From the NCBI GenBank assembly GCA_022495005.1, contig JAGYXB010001022.1, positions 186,001 to 250,000 on the forward strand: a stretch of DNA of 64,000 nucleotides, given 5' to 3'. How positions within the stretch are numbered: the stretch's first letter is position 1; every line of letters begins with the position of its first letter. Below are positions 20,633 through 30,639 of the stretch, piece by piece. A program made the position numbers and the translations under genes. This DNA comes from Rhyacophila brunnea (Eukaryota; Arthropoda; Insecta; Trichoptera; Rhyacophilidae). Under the pieces are notes generated by a model that saw only the letters and a program-made list of their open reading frames with translations, ran no database searches and was not told where the DNA came from.

Positions 20633-21938
20633 TTTGCTCCAGAACCTCCCCTAGAATTTCCTTTAAGTGTCCTTCTTTGAATTGTTTGCATACCCAGTCC
20701 ACTGCTTTAATTATTAGTTGTTTAATGATCTGCTGCCAGTCTCCCCCTTTCAGCAAGACTTTCACAATTTCTCCCATCGCGTTAACCTCTGTCTTCCCCT
20801 TTGAATTTTTCTTATTTTTTGTAGGCTTTACGCTACTACCTGTAGATATTATTGTTGAGCCTGAAGCTTCTACCACCGCTTCTTCTTTCTTTTTGTTTTC
20901 CTTAGTTTTTTGAATTGTTTCGCTTTCATCTCTTCCTACGATTTTTTTTTGTTTTAATATGTCAGCATAGCTATTATTTAACATATTTTTTTTTGCTTCC
21001 TTGAAAGGTATGTTCATTTTTTTCATTGCTTCTTTGCAATTCTTTTCCTCTTGCCACTTTGGGCATTTTTGGCTGTTTGCCGCGTGGTTACCTTTGCAAT
21101 TGATGCACGTAATTTCCTCATTTTTTTCGCAGGTTTTGTGGTTTTCACCACACTTAGGGCACGTTTCTACTGTACGTCCGCAATTGTTCGCGATATGCCC
21201 ATATCGCCAGCATTTGTAGCATTGCATAACCCTGAATACATACGGTTCTACAGCAAAAGAGACTCCATATATGTAAATTGTTCTCGGCAATATTTTCTCC
21301 CCAAATTTAATACTGACTGACGAGGTCTTTGTCAGCTCTCCTGTATCACCTTTTCTTGTCAACCTCTTAAGGTTGATTACTTTTGCATCACTTTTGATTT
21401 CCATTTGCAGTTCTTGGAGGTCCATATCAATATCGACTTTACTTATTACTCCATAAGAGCAGGAGTCATTCTCTTTGGTCACAAAACCGAGATCTTTGAG
21501 TTCTCCAGCTTGTTTCACTTTATCTGCTTCTTTTTCGTCTTCTACTTGGATGTACGTCTTTAAATTTTTATTGTAAATTTTCTGTACTTTTACTCCTGCC
21601 TTATGCAGCATCTGCGCTATTTTCAATTTTAATGGAATTTTACTTCCCGTCGCTATCATGACGATGTTTTGGTTTCCCTTTGGAGTGACCCCAGAGTCTC
21701 TTCTGGGTTTTTTTCCAGAGGTCACCGTCTGCCATTCTTCTTCTTTTTCTCCAACCACTTCCTCTTCATCATCGTTTCTTTTCTTCTTCGTTTTTTTGGT
21801 TTCATTCACTTCCATCGTGGTGTTTTCCATTTTATTGCTTTTGCCGTTCACGCGGTCTTGGAATTCGCGCAACAGTGTGAACAAAAAACAGTGTGGACAA
21901 CCCCTCGCTTCACAGCGTTTGACGCACTCCCCGCACAA
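20625..21938 (-). CDS. Jockey ORF1: gag-like nucleic-acid-binding protein
   Basis: An intact 437-codon frame. Three zinc knuckles lie in tandem: C240-x2-C243-x4-H248-x4-C253, C260-x2-C263-x3-H267-x2-C270 and C278-x2-C281-x3-H285-x6-C292, the arrangement of jockey-clade ORF1. Before them is a region (residues 92-230) resembling the RNA-recognition part of such proteins, and an acidic/basic N-terminus. The product would bind the element RNA and form the ribonucleoprotein. The first ATG gives a Cys-rich leader, but the ATG at 21830 (residue 37, context AAAATGGAA, protein start MENTTMEVNE) is the more likely start. The stop overlaps the ORF2 start as ATGGATAA, suggesting coupled reinitiation. The frame has no lesion although ORF2 is destroyed, so the copy is young or the protein was supplied in trans. 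Confidence 0.9.
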   Translation of the reverse strand: MCGECVKRCEARGCPHCFLFTLLREFQDRVNGKSNKMENTTMEVNETKKTKKKRNDDEEEVVGEKEEEWQTVTSGKKPRRDSGVTPKGNQNIVMIATGSKIPLKLKIAQMLHKAGVKVQKIYNKNLKTYIQVEDEKEADKVKQAGELKDLGFVTKENDSCSYGVISKVDIDMDLQELQMEIKSDAKVINLKRLTRKGDTGELTKTSSVSIKFGEKILPRTIYIYGVSFAVEPYVFRVMQCYKCWRYGHIANNCGRTVETCPKCGENHKTCEKNEEITCINCKGNHAANSQKCPKWQEEKNCKEAMKKMNIPFKEAKKNMLNNSYADILKQKKIVGRDESETIQKTKENKKKEEAVVEASGSTIISTGSSVKPTKNKKNSKGKTEVNAMGEIVKVLLKGGDWQQIIKQLIIKAVDWVCKQFKEGHLKEILGEVLEQNG

Positions 21939-22171
21939 AGTGCACTATCCGTGCAACAATAAATATTTTTCACTTTTCTCAAGCACTGGCACTGATTGTC
22001 AAAATCACATGGGACCACACATGTTGAGTTTATTGTCAAATTCATTTACAAACAATATTATTTTTGTTGTAACCCGTATTTATAACCGTTCGCGAGTCCC
22101 GGCGAATAGCGTCCCGAATACGTAAGCGAAGTTGTACAACCTCACTCCACCGCTGTTGGCTTCCGACTGTG

Positions 22172-22183
22172 ACCGGATTAGTT
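22172..22183. repeat. Right target-site duplication of the jockey element
   Basis: ACCGGATTAGTT, identical to 20224-20235. It continues into GTTAGGTTACGTTAGG, the (GGTTA) core of family D, which places the insertion inside that repeat. Confidence 0.9.
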
Positions 22184-22289
22184 GTTAGGTTACGTTAGGT
22201 TATGTTAGGTTTTCATTCTAGAATTCATTAATTTTGCCAAAATCAGCTATGAAAATTGAATTAATGTTCATATTGAATCTACTAAAATT

Positions 22290-22540
22290 TGACACCGTAT
22301 TCTTCAAATAGGGTATGCTTAACTCATCCGGTATACTTCCTTGTACCTATCTAATTTATATTTTTTGTATTTACACATATCTTCTGTTTAATAGCATACT
22401 ATCTATCTCTATACTGATCTATCTCTTTTTTTATGTAATACTGTCTTATATTTCTTTGTTTCTAAATGTCATGTTGTGAATGTCTTAAACTTATAATTTG
22501 TAATGTCCACAATATGTTAAAAAATAAATAAATTGAAAAA
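22290..22540 (+). mobile_element. CR1-like LINE, 3' UTR only
   Basis: CTTAACTCATCCGGTATACT TCCTTGTACC and TAAATGTCATGTTGTGAATG TCTTAAACTTATAATTTG match the 3' UTR at 26.15-26.35 kb almost base for base. No coding remains. It ends in an AAATAAATAAATTG(A)n tail and lies inside family D, where the sequence resumes at AGTATACGGTCATC. Confidence 0.75.
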
Positions 22541-22649
22541 AAAATAGTATACGGTCATCTTTTTCAGATAATAAAGCTCACAGCGAACTGTACCACGGTG
22601 TAATGTTTTACGTACAATTTATATGTAACCATTAATATTAGTTAAATTG

Positions 22650-23515
22650 TAGCCAACGCCTGGTTATGTGACATAACTAAGCCAATTCCTGTATAATCCC
22701 TGGGCGGGTCACTTTGGTGAATTTTGATAATTTTACAATTTCTACAAAACTCCCTCTCTTTATTCAGAAGAGGATTGCATACAGAGAAGAAGGATGCCTT
22801 CGTTATTAGCAAATTTATTAAACCATTGTTGATGACGCATTCTTGAATAACATAATATATGACCTTATAATGCTTTCCATAATAAGAATAGTAGGGTTAC
22901 CAAAAATCCAATCTCACGCGGAACAATAACTTTTTTCAAAAAAAAAGTAATCCCGCTTCCTAGATCCTTTTGTGGCAGAAGACTGTAAATATCCCCTCTC
23001 CCTTTATATCGATACAAGAACTAATCATCTAGGATTCCGAATGAATTGGAAATATTACAAAGGCTCTATTTGAGATTGAGATTTTTCGGAAAAGGGATAG
23101 ATTGTGTGGGAGTTTCTCAAATTATCTGATATTCCGGGCTATTTTCAAGTGCGTCTGGACTTTTGTGTCATTTATCACTACATAATTTTATTGTTAATAA
23201 ATTAATGTCAATTCTGCATAGATATATCTTTCAGAAAAATTTATCTAAATGCAATTTTCACTCTTCTCTCTCCTTTTAATTGCCATACAAAATTTCAATA
23301 CTAAAATAGACACGTTTTTCAGAATACAAGGAAGATCCTCACAAAAACCTATAAAAATACCGTTATTACGTTGCATAAAGGGTTCATATTTAACTAAATA
23401 CTATGTGTATTTTTAGAATAAATTACGCATTAACAGAATAAAACAATACTTATGTATGTAAAATAAAACAGCGTTGCAATTTGATACTTATTATAATGTA
23501 TGTATGCATTTGCAT
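22650..23515. other. Unassigned stretch
   Basis: Nothing recognised. No frame longer than about 40 codons shows a motif. Confidence 0.25.
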
Positions 23516-23519
23516 AATA

Positions 23520-24005
23520 TTTATTTATTTATTTAAAAAAAACACATTGATCTCATAACAAATTATTAATTCAAGACATTCACAACATGACATTTAGAAT
23601 AAATAAACTCAGTAGAGAAAAAGAATATTTTAAAGAACAGAAATAAAATTTAAAAAAAACAACAATAATTAAAAAAAAAAATACAAATTAAACAATAAAA
23701 TAGAATTTTAAAAACAAAATACATAATGCATCGCTGAAAATATTTACATCTCTAAGGAGTGCATTGACCAGCCGCATAGCCCTCGCTCTTGGTACCTGGT
23801 GAGCCTGACTTGAGGAATCAGCTTTCACTCAAAATAGGTCAAGCATGTAATTGACAGGTGCATGAAAATTAAAATTTTCCAGAATATCGGGATTGGAAAC
23901 TATACCACGTGAGAGCAGGGAAAAATGTTTTAAGAGCAGAAGTGACCTACGAGTTTCAAGAGGATAGAGAATATGTATGTATATGTTTACGAAAGAGTAA
24001 TATAT
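23520..24005 (-). mobile_element. CR1-like LINE, RT C-terminus with one stop, plus 3' UTR
   Basis: The minus strand reads TRRSLLLLKHFSLLSRG, then NFNFHAPVNYMLDLF, a stop, then QAHQVPRARAMRLVNALLRD VNIFSD, the C-terminal end of a LINE reverse transcriptase (L-x-R-R-x-L and a final D-x-N-x-x-F-S). A 3' UTR follows with AAATGTCATGTTGTGAATGT CTTG, which is also found at 22.47 and 26.31 kb, so the two protein tails probably come from related subfamilies with a common 3' end. Confidence 0.65.
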
Positions 24006-24593
24006 ATGAGCGAACGTAGGCCAGACTCAGATTTGTATATGAACGATCATTTATGAGGTCATTTTATGTGGCACACACTGCGTCCATAACATTAATAACT
24101 AATGATTGCCACGTACTTCGTTTCTTCGCAATTCAATATGCTCTTCATTTGTGGTCAAATGAAAACTCTTGTGCTTTTAAAGCATTCTTTTTACTTCTTA
24201 GTGGGTTCATTTACAATCCGTCTCTACTGGCAAATATTAATTTCATGTTCCCACTAATATCACTCGTAACTTTGCGGTCTTCATTATACTATATCGCATG
24301 ACGGACATGATGTTTCATGATGCTGTGTATGGTGCGATTAACCTGTTTGATGGCACCATAAAGGTTGATTTTTTAAACTAAGTATATATTAATATTCAAG
24401 GATGTGTTAAATGGGTTAAATTTGTAATTGTTTTATGATTTTACTTTAACATATACAACATATCAGTGACGTCCCGTGGGGGTAGGCAGATTGAGCATCG
24501 CTTGAGGGCGGCAGTTACTCGAAAGGCGGCAAATCGAGGAGAATCATTTAGAATATATAGAAATAGCTACCTAAACTTAGTAATAACGAAATT

Positions 24594-24690
24594 ATTTTTT
24601 GACCACGTCCGATCCTAATAAGATGATATGGGCTTTCACAGAGTGGAGGTTTGTATTAACAGATTTTGTTTTTACGAGAAATGGATTCTA
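24594..24690 (-). repeat. SINE C copy 4, 3' part
   Basis: GACCACGTCCGATCCTAATA, CACAGAGTGGAGGTTTGTAT and TACGAGAAATGGAT match the 3' half of SINE C. The tRNA-like head is absent, so this copy is 5'-truncated. Confidence 0.65.
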
Positions 24691-24884
24691 TTTCCCTTAA
24701 ATATACCTAGAGGTTGTAAACTGTATTTGGTTTTGAATAATTTATCGTATTTAAATCAAGAATTATTTTAGAATTTGTTTTATACAATATATTTTAACTA
24801 TAGAGTATACGTGTTTATAACTTTGCACTTTTTACTACACTGCCACAGCCCTTTGCCTGATTACCTCGCATAAAAGTATATCAA

Positions 24885-25113
24885 ATATCCTCCTAATCGA
24901 TCATAATAGAATCATATGGGCCTCCACAGAGTGGGGGTTTGTATTAACAGATTTTGTTTTTATGAGAAATGGATGTCAGCCACTTGCTCAACCTATTAGG
25001 TCCATACTCTGACTCATACACAAATTTAAAAACAATATGTGTACTTGCCAGATCCAGGATTCGAACCTGGGACCCACGACGCTATAGGCCGACCCTTAAG
25101 CCACGCGGCCATC
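24885..25113 (-). repeat. SINE C copy 5, near full length
   Basis: The minus strand has GGCCGCGTGGCTTAAGGG, a consensus B box GGTTCGAATCCTGG, TCTGGCAAGTACACATATTG, GACCTAATAGGTTGAGCAAG TGG and the 3' end GATTCTATTATGATCG. It is the best-preserved copy in the window. Confidence 0.75.
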
Positions 25114-25934
25114 GTGGATATCGGAAAACATCTTTCCATTAAAAAAATCAGCTCACTGGTTTTGTCGGGTTTGCGATATCTAGTTTACTCCCGTTGCTAT
25201 TCGACATCCTTGGTGACCAGAAGCGACACGAGCAAATTTACGAATAATTAGTCTGATATTTTGTTAGTAATGTATCCATACAACACATTTCTTAGATATT
25301 GGATTCATGAAAGGATGATAAAAATACTGTATAAAAAATGAGGAGGCATTTTGGCCCTGGCTAGGGCGGCATTTTATCTAGGGACGTCACTGCAACATAT
25401 TATTTTCTTTAATACTTATATTGGTTGTTATTTGTAATTAAGTAATTTTTATAATATTTTGTATTTATTATGTGTTAAGGGGCATTGGCCAATCTCTGTA
25501 AAGCTATAATATTCTTATTTTCTAAATAAATTTTATAATATTACGTGTGAAGACGTTGCTCGGTATCAATACGAGTTTCGCTGAGAACTAACTTTTGGTA
25601 TAACTGGTCCATAAACAATCGACACAAAAGAAAATAGAAATTTATCTATTTTACCTAGGCACTCGAGTATTGAGAGTAGGCTGAATGTCATTCAAACAAT
25701 GAAAACCATTGTGGTCTAACAATTCGTGCAAATACAAAGAAAGGACATTAATTGGGAAAATTAGGAAGAGTTATAACGGTACTTTACCTAGAAAATAAAT
25801 CGATTTTCCAAGTGTCGTGAATTTTTTTCACGTCTGCACATACATAGACCAAACATACAACTATACTATCGTCTTATATATGAAGTATGCCTTTTCGTTA
25901 TACATGAGATAGATAGAATATTGAGATAGATAGA

Positions 25935-26405
25935 ATAGAGAACTCTGCCATTCTTGGTAGTATTTACTTGTGTGTCCCTAATAACTATCTTAGAAATCGG
26001 GAGCATCAGTTGTTTGTTCTCCCGAGGAGCAGAACTAACCTGCCATTGGTGATGCCAATTGGGAGGGCAATAACTATGTTCAACCAAATCGCTTCGGATG
26101 TTGATATATTCCATCTACGTGAGGATGAGTATAGGTGGACGTAATTTTATAAATTGTTAAAATAGGGTCTACTTAACTCATCCGGTGTACTTCCTTGTAC
26201 CTATATATTTTTTTGTATTCACACATGTATACTGTAGAATAACCTAATACTGATCTATCTCTTTTATTATGTACCTAATATTGTTTTAATAATATTTCGT
26301 TGTTTCTAAATGTCATGTTGTGAACGTCTTAAACTTATAATTTGTAATTTCCACAATAAGTAAAATAGATGAATTGAATTGAATTGAATTGATTTGAATT
26401 GAATA
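25935..26405 (+). mobile_element. CR1-like LINE, 5'-truncated, with (GAATT)n tail
   Basis: In broken frames the plus strand encodes NRNQLFVLPRSRTNLPLV-like sequence and DVDIFHLREDEYRWT, homologous to the tail at 0.9 kb, followed by the same 3' UTR (CATCCGGTGTACTTCCTTGT ACC; AAATGTCATGTTGTGAACGT C). It ends in a (GAATT)n microsatellite-like tail at 26371-26405, a feature of CR1-type 3' ends. Confidence 0.75.
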
Positions 26406-26423
26406 TTATCTAAGAGTATATAC

Positions 26424-27426
26424 CAGTGGCAAAGGGTAGAGATATGCTGTTAAGATTTGACATAACTAGTGCACACTAAACTTTGCCAGTCATACTTATT
26501 AATTTTCGTTAAACTAAGAATACAATCTGCAAATGGTGCTGGTTAGTTTTTTTTTAATTCAATTAAATCTTGCCTAACCAGACCATGATAGTTTACGTAT
26601 ACTATGGGTCATGCCCCCCACATCCTGAAGCGGCCCCCAGGCTAGGATCTTTGGCAGCCCCCCTGACCCCGACCCCGGCAAAGGGTAAAGGCAGTGTGAC
26701 AGTAGCGTTTTCCAAATTGTGTACGCGGTAAAATTAATGTGTGTATTTAGTGTTTTTTTGTATATTTTCATACATTCATTTTAATTATGGAGTTGTCAAG
26801 TATTGTAACACAATTATAAATTGTATCACACAACCATATAATTTTAAATAAGAATATCATTGAAGGAAAATAGCGCCGCAGGCGACTTTTTCTACTAGTA
26901 AAGCAAATTGATAATGTGTGTTTATCTCACTTATCTGGTCTACTCGCCTCGCCAGGCCCCTCTTGAGCTCGGGCCCCTAGGCTACGGCCCTGTCAGCCCC
27001 CCCTTTGTGTGGGCCATGCTATAGGCTATCCGACAAAAAAAGTGCACACCTTTTCAGTCATACTTATTTGTGTTCATTGAATTAATAATACATAATATTA
27101 CAGATAGTGTTGGCTAGTTTTATAAAATTCATTAAGCCCTGCTAACCAAACCGTAATCAATAAAAAGTAGTCTTCTAACTATTCAATATTTAAAATTGTG
27201 TATGATTCAATGGTATAATTTTAGATATTTTATAGATAAATTAATATTTTTGACTATTATCTAATATGGCTTGAATTAGGCAGGGTTTAATTGAAATTTA
27301 AAAACTAGCAAACACTCTCTACACGTCGTAGTCTTAGTTCAATGAAAACGAATACTGTTTACTGACAAAGTTTAGTGCGCACTATTTATATCGGATCTAA
27401 TAGCGTACTTCCACCCTTCGCCCCTG
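26424..27426. mobile_element. hAT MITE family H, copy 1, with nested MITE
   Basis: Ends are CAGTGGCAAAGGGTAGAG and, reverse-complemented, CAGGGGCGAAGGGTGGAAG. A perfect 8-bp duplication GTATATAC flanks it (26416-26423, 27427-27434). Without the nested element (26610-27018) and its duplication, it would be 586 bp, close to the 569 and 583 bp of copies 2 and 4. The body contains two inverted half-units with CTAACCAAACC-like strings. Confidence 0.9.
26610..27018. mobile_element. 409-bp hAT MITE (family K), copy 2, nested
   Basis: The ends CATGCCCCCCACATCCTGAA and, reverse-complemented, CATGGCCCACACAAAGGG match copy 1, as does the length. The flanks CTATGGGT (26602-26609) and CTATAGGC (27019-27026) are an 8-bp duplication with two mismatches. 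It carries GAAAATAGCGCCGCAGGCGA in the middle. It inserted into an older family H element. Confidence 0.88.
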
Positions 27427-27599
27427 GTATATACTCACCTAATAATTTTCCAAAAAAAATAAACCAAGTCTTCTGCGCAGTTCCAATTTAAAAAATATTA
27501 TTTTGAAGAGTCGACTAGGCACATAATATGAAAATATCATCATTGTCATTTTCATTAGGCACTGAAGTATATTTATGAACTGAATAATTATACGTGCAT

Positions 27600-28430
27600 A
27601 TTGTAGTGGAAGGCAGCATTAATTATTAATTGTGGAAAAACACTTGTACATAGTATTATTATGCAACATATTTTTCTTGGCAGCGGTAAAAAATAATAAT
27701 AAAGGTATATAGTACTCACTCTATAGGGCAGTGGCGAAGGGTGGAGGTAGGCTATTAAGATTCTACATAGCTAGTGCACACTAAACTTAGTCAGTTATAT
27801 GTATTCGTTTTCATCGAACTAAGACTAAAATGTGTAGCTTGTGTCTTATTAGTTTTTAAAAGTTAATTAAACCCTGTGTAAACCAAGTTGTAATAGATAA
27901 TAGTAAAAAACGATGTATCTATCTATAAAATAGCTAAAACTATGCCATTAAATCATACATATCATTTTGGATATTTCATAGATAGAAGAATATTTATTAT
28001 GGTTTGGTTGATCCAGGGCTTAATGAATTTAAACACCTTGACACCATCTGTAATAATATGTATTCATAATTCAACGACAACAAGTAAGTATGACTGAAAA
28101 GTGTGGACTGTTTTTGGCAGATCGCCAATAACGATTATGGTTTGGTTTAGGCAGGGTTTAATGGATTTTTGAAAACTTACCTACTTGTCTGTACATAGTG
28201 GTCTTCATTCAGTGACAACAAATACGTATGACTGAGAAAGTGTAATGAGCAGTATTTGTGTCAGATCTTAACAACCTACCTCCACCCTTCGCCACTCCTA
28301 TAGGGGGACTTTTGGCAATATTTTTCTGCTATTTCACATGCGGTAAAGCTCCAAATAATTAAGAAAAAAATTATGTTTTTCATTCATCCTTGGACGAGTT
28401 TTCCACCTAGTGAATATAATCAAGATCTAA
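27600..28430 (+). repeat. Dispersed repeat E, copy 1, split by hAT family H
   Basis: GCATTAATTATTAATTGTGG, TTTCTTGGCAGCGG and, after the hAT, GGGGGACTTTTGGCAATATT, GCTCCAAATAATTAAGA and GAGTTTTCCACCTA match 58250-58530, where TTTATATGGGGACTTT shows the uninterrupted site. No protein motif is visible. Confidence 0.55.
27729..28297. mobile_element. hAT MITE family H, copy 2
   Basis: Ends are CAGTGGCGAAGGGTGGAGGT and, reverse-complemented, GAGTGGCGAAGGGTGGAGGT. The flanks are a perfect 8-bp duplication CTATAGGG (27721-27728, 28298-28305). Two inverted internal half-units are visible, each with GTGCACACTAAACTT or TTAATGAATTTAAA-like strings. No coding capacity. Confidence 0.92.
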
Positions 28431-28900
28431 TCCAAAATTACATTATTAGCGATCTGTGATGCTACAGGAAAGTAATTTCAAAAATAATTTTATTAGTTTC
28501 GTCAATATATTTTCTCTAACTAACCAATCAAAAATAGCTGTTACTTCATCACAGAATAACTACTGCTCAAGCAGTTTTGGCTTTGTGCATATACCTTGAG
28601 GGCATGGAAGGCTGAAACTAAGATAGCTGGACTGTGTCACAGGGGATTTTTTAGGATTTTTGTGCAAAGCAACTGGTAAGCCCGACTTTGCATCGTCCCG
28701 ATGGGAAACCTTTTTGGGGAAAGCTAAGGCCCGCAAAAAGTTTCAGTGCCAAAAATAAGCACTTGGGTCTAAGTAAACGATAGTGTAAGTAATCTTACCC
28801 CATGAATACTTCATTCATTTATGCTGAAACGAACCTAACGCCCTTTTTGGTTAACCACCGTCAAATTATAATGTGATTTCGTTAATATAAGATAATTATT
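28431..28900. other. Unassigned stretch
   Basis: Around 28660-28760 the sequence is less AT-rich (CATCGTCCCGATGGGAAACC) and could be decayed coding sequence, but no frame gives a recognisable motif. Confidence 0.25.
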
Positions 28901-28904
28901 CAAA

Positions 28905-29195
28905 ATTTATTACTTCTTCTTCTTCTTCCATGGCGCTACATCCCGGGGTGGGATTTGGCCTCCTCCACAACCGCTCTCCACTCACTCCGGTCTCTCGCCA
29001 CACTTCTCTAGTTACCGGGTCTTCCTATATGAAGCCAGTCCACTTCTACGGCGTCAGCCCATCTCCTTCTTGGACGGCCTCTGGGTCTCTTCCGTTGGAG
29101 TAGCCACTTCGTCATGATCCTTGGCGCTCTAACTTCAGGCATTCTCTCCACATGTCCCGCCCATCGTAGTCTTTGGGACTTACAGTATCTTATGA
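28905..29195 (-). mobile_element. RTE-clade LINE, C-terminal fragment (subfamily 2)
   Basis: The minus strand reads RYCKSQRLRWAGHVERMPEV, PRGRPRRRWADAVEVDW and, past one stop, ARDRSEWRAVVEEAKSHPGM, the tail typical of RTE-type endonuclease-reverse transcriptases (LRWxGHVxRM, RGRPxxRW, DRxxWR). The 3' end is CGCCATGGAAGAAGAAGAAG, a short triplet-like tail. Only the last part of the element remains. Confidence 0.85.
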
Positions 29196-29335
29196 TTGTT
29201 TGCTGTTAAATGACATTTAAAAATACGTGTTATGCATAACGCGAAAATATGAGTAAGTAATAAATAAGAATGGATACAAAAGTATGTGATGTGTTAGAGT
29301 TCGTAAATCTGATGAAATATTAATGGGCCGGACAT

Positions 29336-29566
29336 CAGGGATCGAAATGGATCGGAGCGCACCGGACACCATTCCTATTCGTGAAAACGGTAAAATTTTC
29401 TTGTGGAAAAAATAATTTGACCGTCTGAGCTAGATAGGCCATAATATAATAGAAAATCTAAGACACTTATGTTTATGAAATACACATAAAATTTGATAAC
29501 TATGTAAATATCTTCAGAAAACTGTCAAGCGCTCCGGTTCGTAAAAATATTCAATTTCGAGCGCTG
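29336..29566. mobile_element. hAT MITE, 231 bp (family L), copy 1
   Basis: A perfect 8-bp duplication CCGGACAT flanks it (29328-29335, 29567-29574). The ends are CAGGGATCGAAATGGATCGG and, reverse-complemented, CAGCGCTCGAAATTGAATAT. CCGGAGCGC strings occur near both ends. It belongs with the copy at 39601-39838. Confidence 0.9.
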
Positions 29567-29569
29567 CCG

Positions 29570-29945
29570 GACATGTAGATCGGCGAATGTATAACCGTCG
29601 AACAAAATAAATACAGCCATCATACAAGGGACAGTAAATGACCACAGGGTCATCCTACACCCCGATAGATCGACTAATTCATCAAATTCGACAAACGTAA
29701 GTAAATTTGTATACAGTGGCACCATAGGCGGGCGGTTCACGCATGTATTGGAATTATTTGCTGCAATGCCTGCTTCTATGCTAACAATCAATACATCTAC
29801 AGCTGCAAGGTGTTTTTACCGTGTCCATGGTGCCATTGGATACTGATTTACTTATATGTGACTGCGAAAAACTAGTGACCGAAAATCGTGGAATTAGCTA
29901 TGAGAGTCCTTCTCTATGAAGAGACTCATGCTAATAATGAGAATT
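29570..29945. other. Unassigned stretch
   Basis: The minus-strand 88-residue frame at 29525-29791 starts inside the hAT MITE and has no motif. Nothing else recognised. Confidence 0.25.
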
Positions 29946-29954
29946 GTATATATT

Positions 29955-30616
29955 CAAGGCCTGAACAAAAATGATGCATAAGTGCGAGTGAGAAAGTATT
30001 CGGCACCCTTATAATCTCTGCGACACGCGCTAGAGTAAGATAAAAGGTTTACAGATGTGTGAAATGATTTGTTATGGTGTCGCCGCCAAATCTTAGTTTG
30101 TTGCTTAACTAAGCGTCGATAACCTGCGAGCCATGTTGCTAAAATTGATATTTTTTGTGTTAAACATAAAGTCAGTGGTAAATATTTTTAGTTAATTAAG
30201 TAGAAAAAATGGTTTTGTGTGTTGTATTAAAATGTGGTAGCCGTTCTGATAAGCAAGAAGATGGTATTACGTCTCATAGGTAAGTTGATACATGTTCGTG
30301 GTAATTTATTTTTATATAATTATATATTTTAATATCAAGTGACCTAGTGTTTTTTTAAAATAAATTAAATTATGAATATTTTTACCTAATGGTTGCATTT
30401 TGACCGCTTAAAAATACTATATAACGTAAAAAAATAGAAAATTATATTTTAATTCTGAGTGTCTAGTGCGAGCACTTTGTGCGAACACCAGCGAAATGTT
30501 CTATGGTCTCAAACATTTGTGTACGAATGCGTTCGCTCGCCCACAAACCAAACGCACGGCACGCAGCTTCATTTAGCAATGCAATGGGTGGCGTCTAGAT
30601 GTATCTATAGTCTAAG
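29955..30616 (+). mobile_element. P-like non-autonomous element with THAP exon, copy 1
   Basis: A perfect 8-bp duplication TATATATT flanks it (29947-29954, 30617-30624). It starts CAAGGCCTGAACAAAAATG and ends TGTATCTATAGTCTAAG. The whole 662 bp is matched, in inverted orientation, by 59782-60413. It contains a THAP-domain first exon with a splice donor. 8-bp duplications and an N-terminal THAP finger are both features of the P-element superfamily; the termini are not strongly inverted, which leaves the class open. Confidence 0.7.
30209..30279 (+). CDS. THAP zinc-finger first exon (P-transposase-like or THAP protein)
   Basis: ATG in the context AAAAATGG opens MVLCVVLKCGSRSDKQEDGI TSHR and then meets AG|GTAAGT, a consensus donor, in phase 2. 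The pattern M-x-x-C-x-x-x-x-C with a following H-R is the start of the C2CH THAP finger (C-x2-4-C ... with H at the FHRFP segment). The second repeat copy reads TFHR at this point, nearer to the THAP consensus, but has lost the second Cys. THAP fingers bind DNA; they sit at the N-terminus of P transposases and of domesticated THAP proteins. No second exon was found inside the repeat, so this is a stub. Confidence 0.65.
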
Positions 30617-30639
30617 TATATATTTACCTGTAATACATA

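Larger units (their letters stand above)
20236..22171 (-). mobile_element. Jockey-type non-LTR retrotransposon, internally deleted
   Basis: From right to left, the element has a 5' end beginning ACAGTCGGAAGCCAAC, an ORF1, the first 79 or so codons of ORF2, an internal deletion, the last part of ORF2 and 3' end, and a poly-A of about 14 bases. The 12-bp duplication ACCGGATTAGTT flanks it. The 3' end AGCGAGTCGCAGTCAAAGC is shared with the copy at 38.6-39.2 kb, which shows that both belong to one family. The 5' end is apparently complete, since it directly abuts the duplication. A TATAAATA string lies about 80 bases inside the 5' end. Confidence 0.92.
19690..22645 (-). repeat. Family D repeat, copy 3, with three nested insertions
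   Basis: Parts of family D occur in order on the minus strand: 22645-22545 (TGTACGTAAAACATTACACC, GTACAGTTCGCTGTGAGC), 22290-22184 (ATTCAATATGAAC-like segment and the AACCTAAC block), 19967-19690 (ATAGCCGATAT, ACACGGTTCTTGTCGGTTTA, CACATTTCACCGTGAAATAT). Between them sit a MITE (19968-20219), a jockey element (20236-22171) and a CR1-like 3' end (22290-22540). Excising them restores the order seen at 37.0-37.4 kb. Confidence 0.6.
24464..25392. mobile_element. hAT element, 929 bp, containing SINE C copies
   Basis: A perfect 8-bp duplication CAACATAT flanks it (24456-24463, 25393-25400). The ends are CAGTGACGTCCCGTGGG and, reverse-complemented, CAGTGACGTCCCTAGAT; the subterminal AGGGCGGCA / AGGGCGGCAT strings are symmetric. 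No transposase frame survives. SINE C copies 4 (24594-24690) and 5 (24885-25113) lie inside. Confidence 0.9.

Noticed and set aside
21658..22125. 155-codon plus-strand frame and other plus-strand frames over 20.7-22.1 kb
   Set aside because: They are antisense to the well-supported jockey ORF1 and have no domain of their own.
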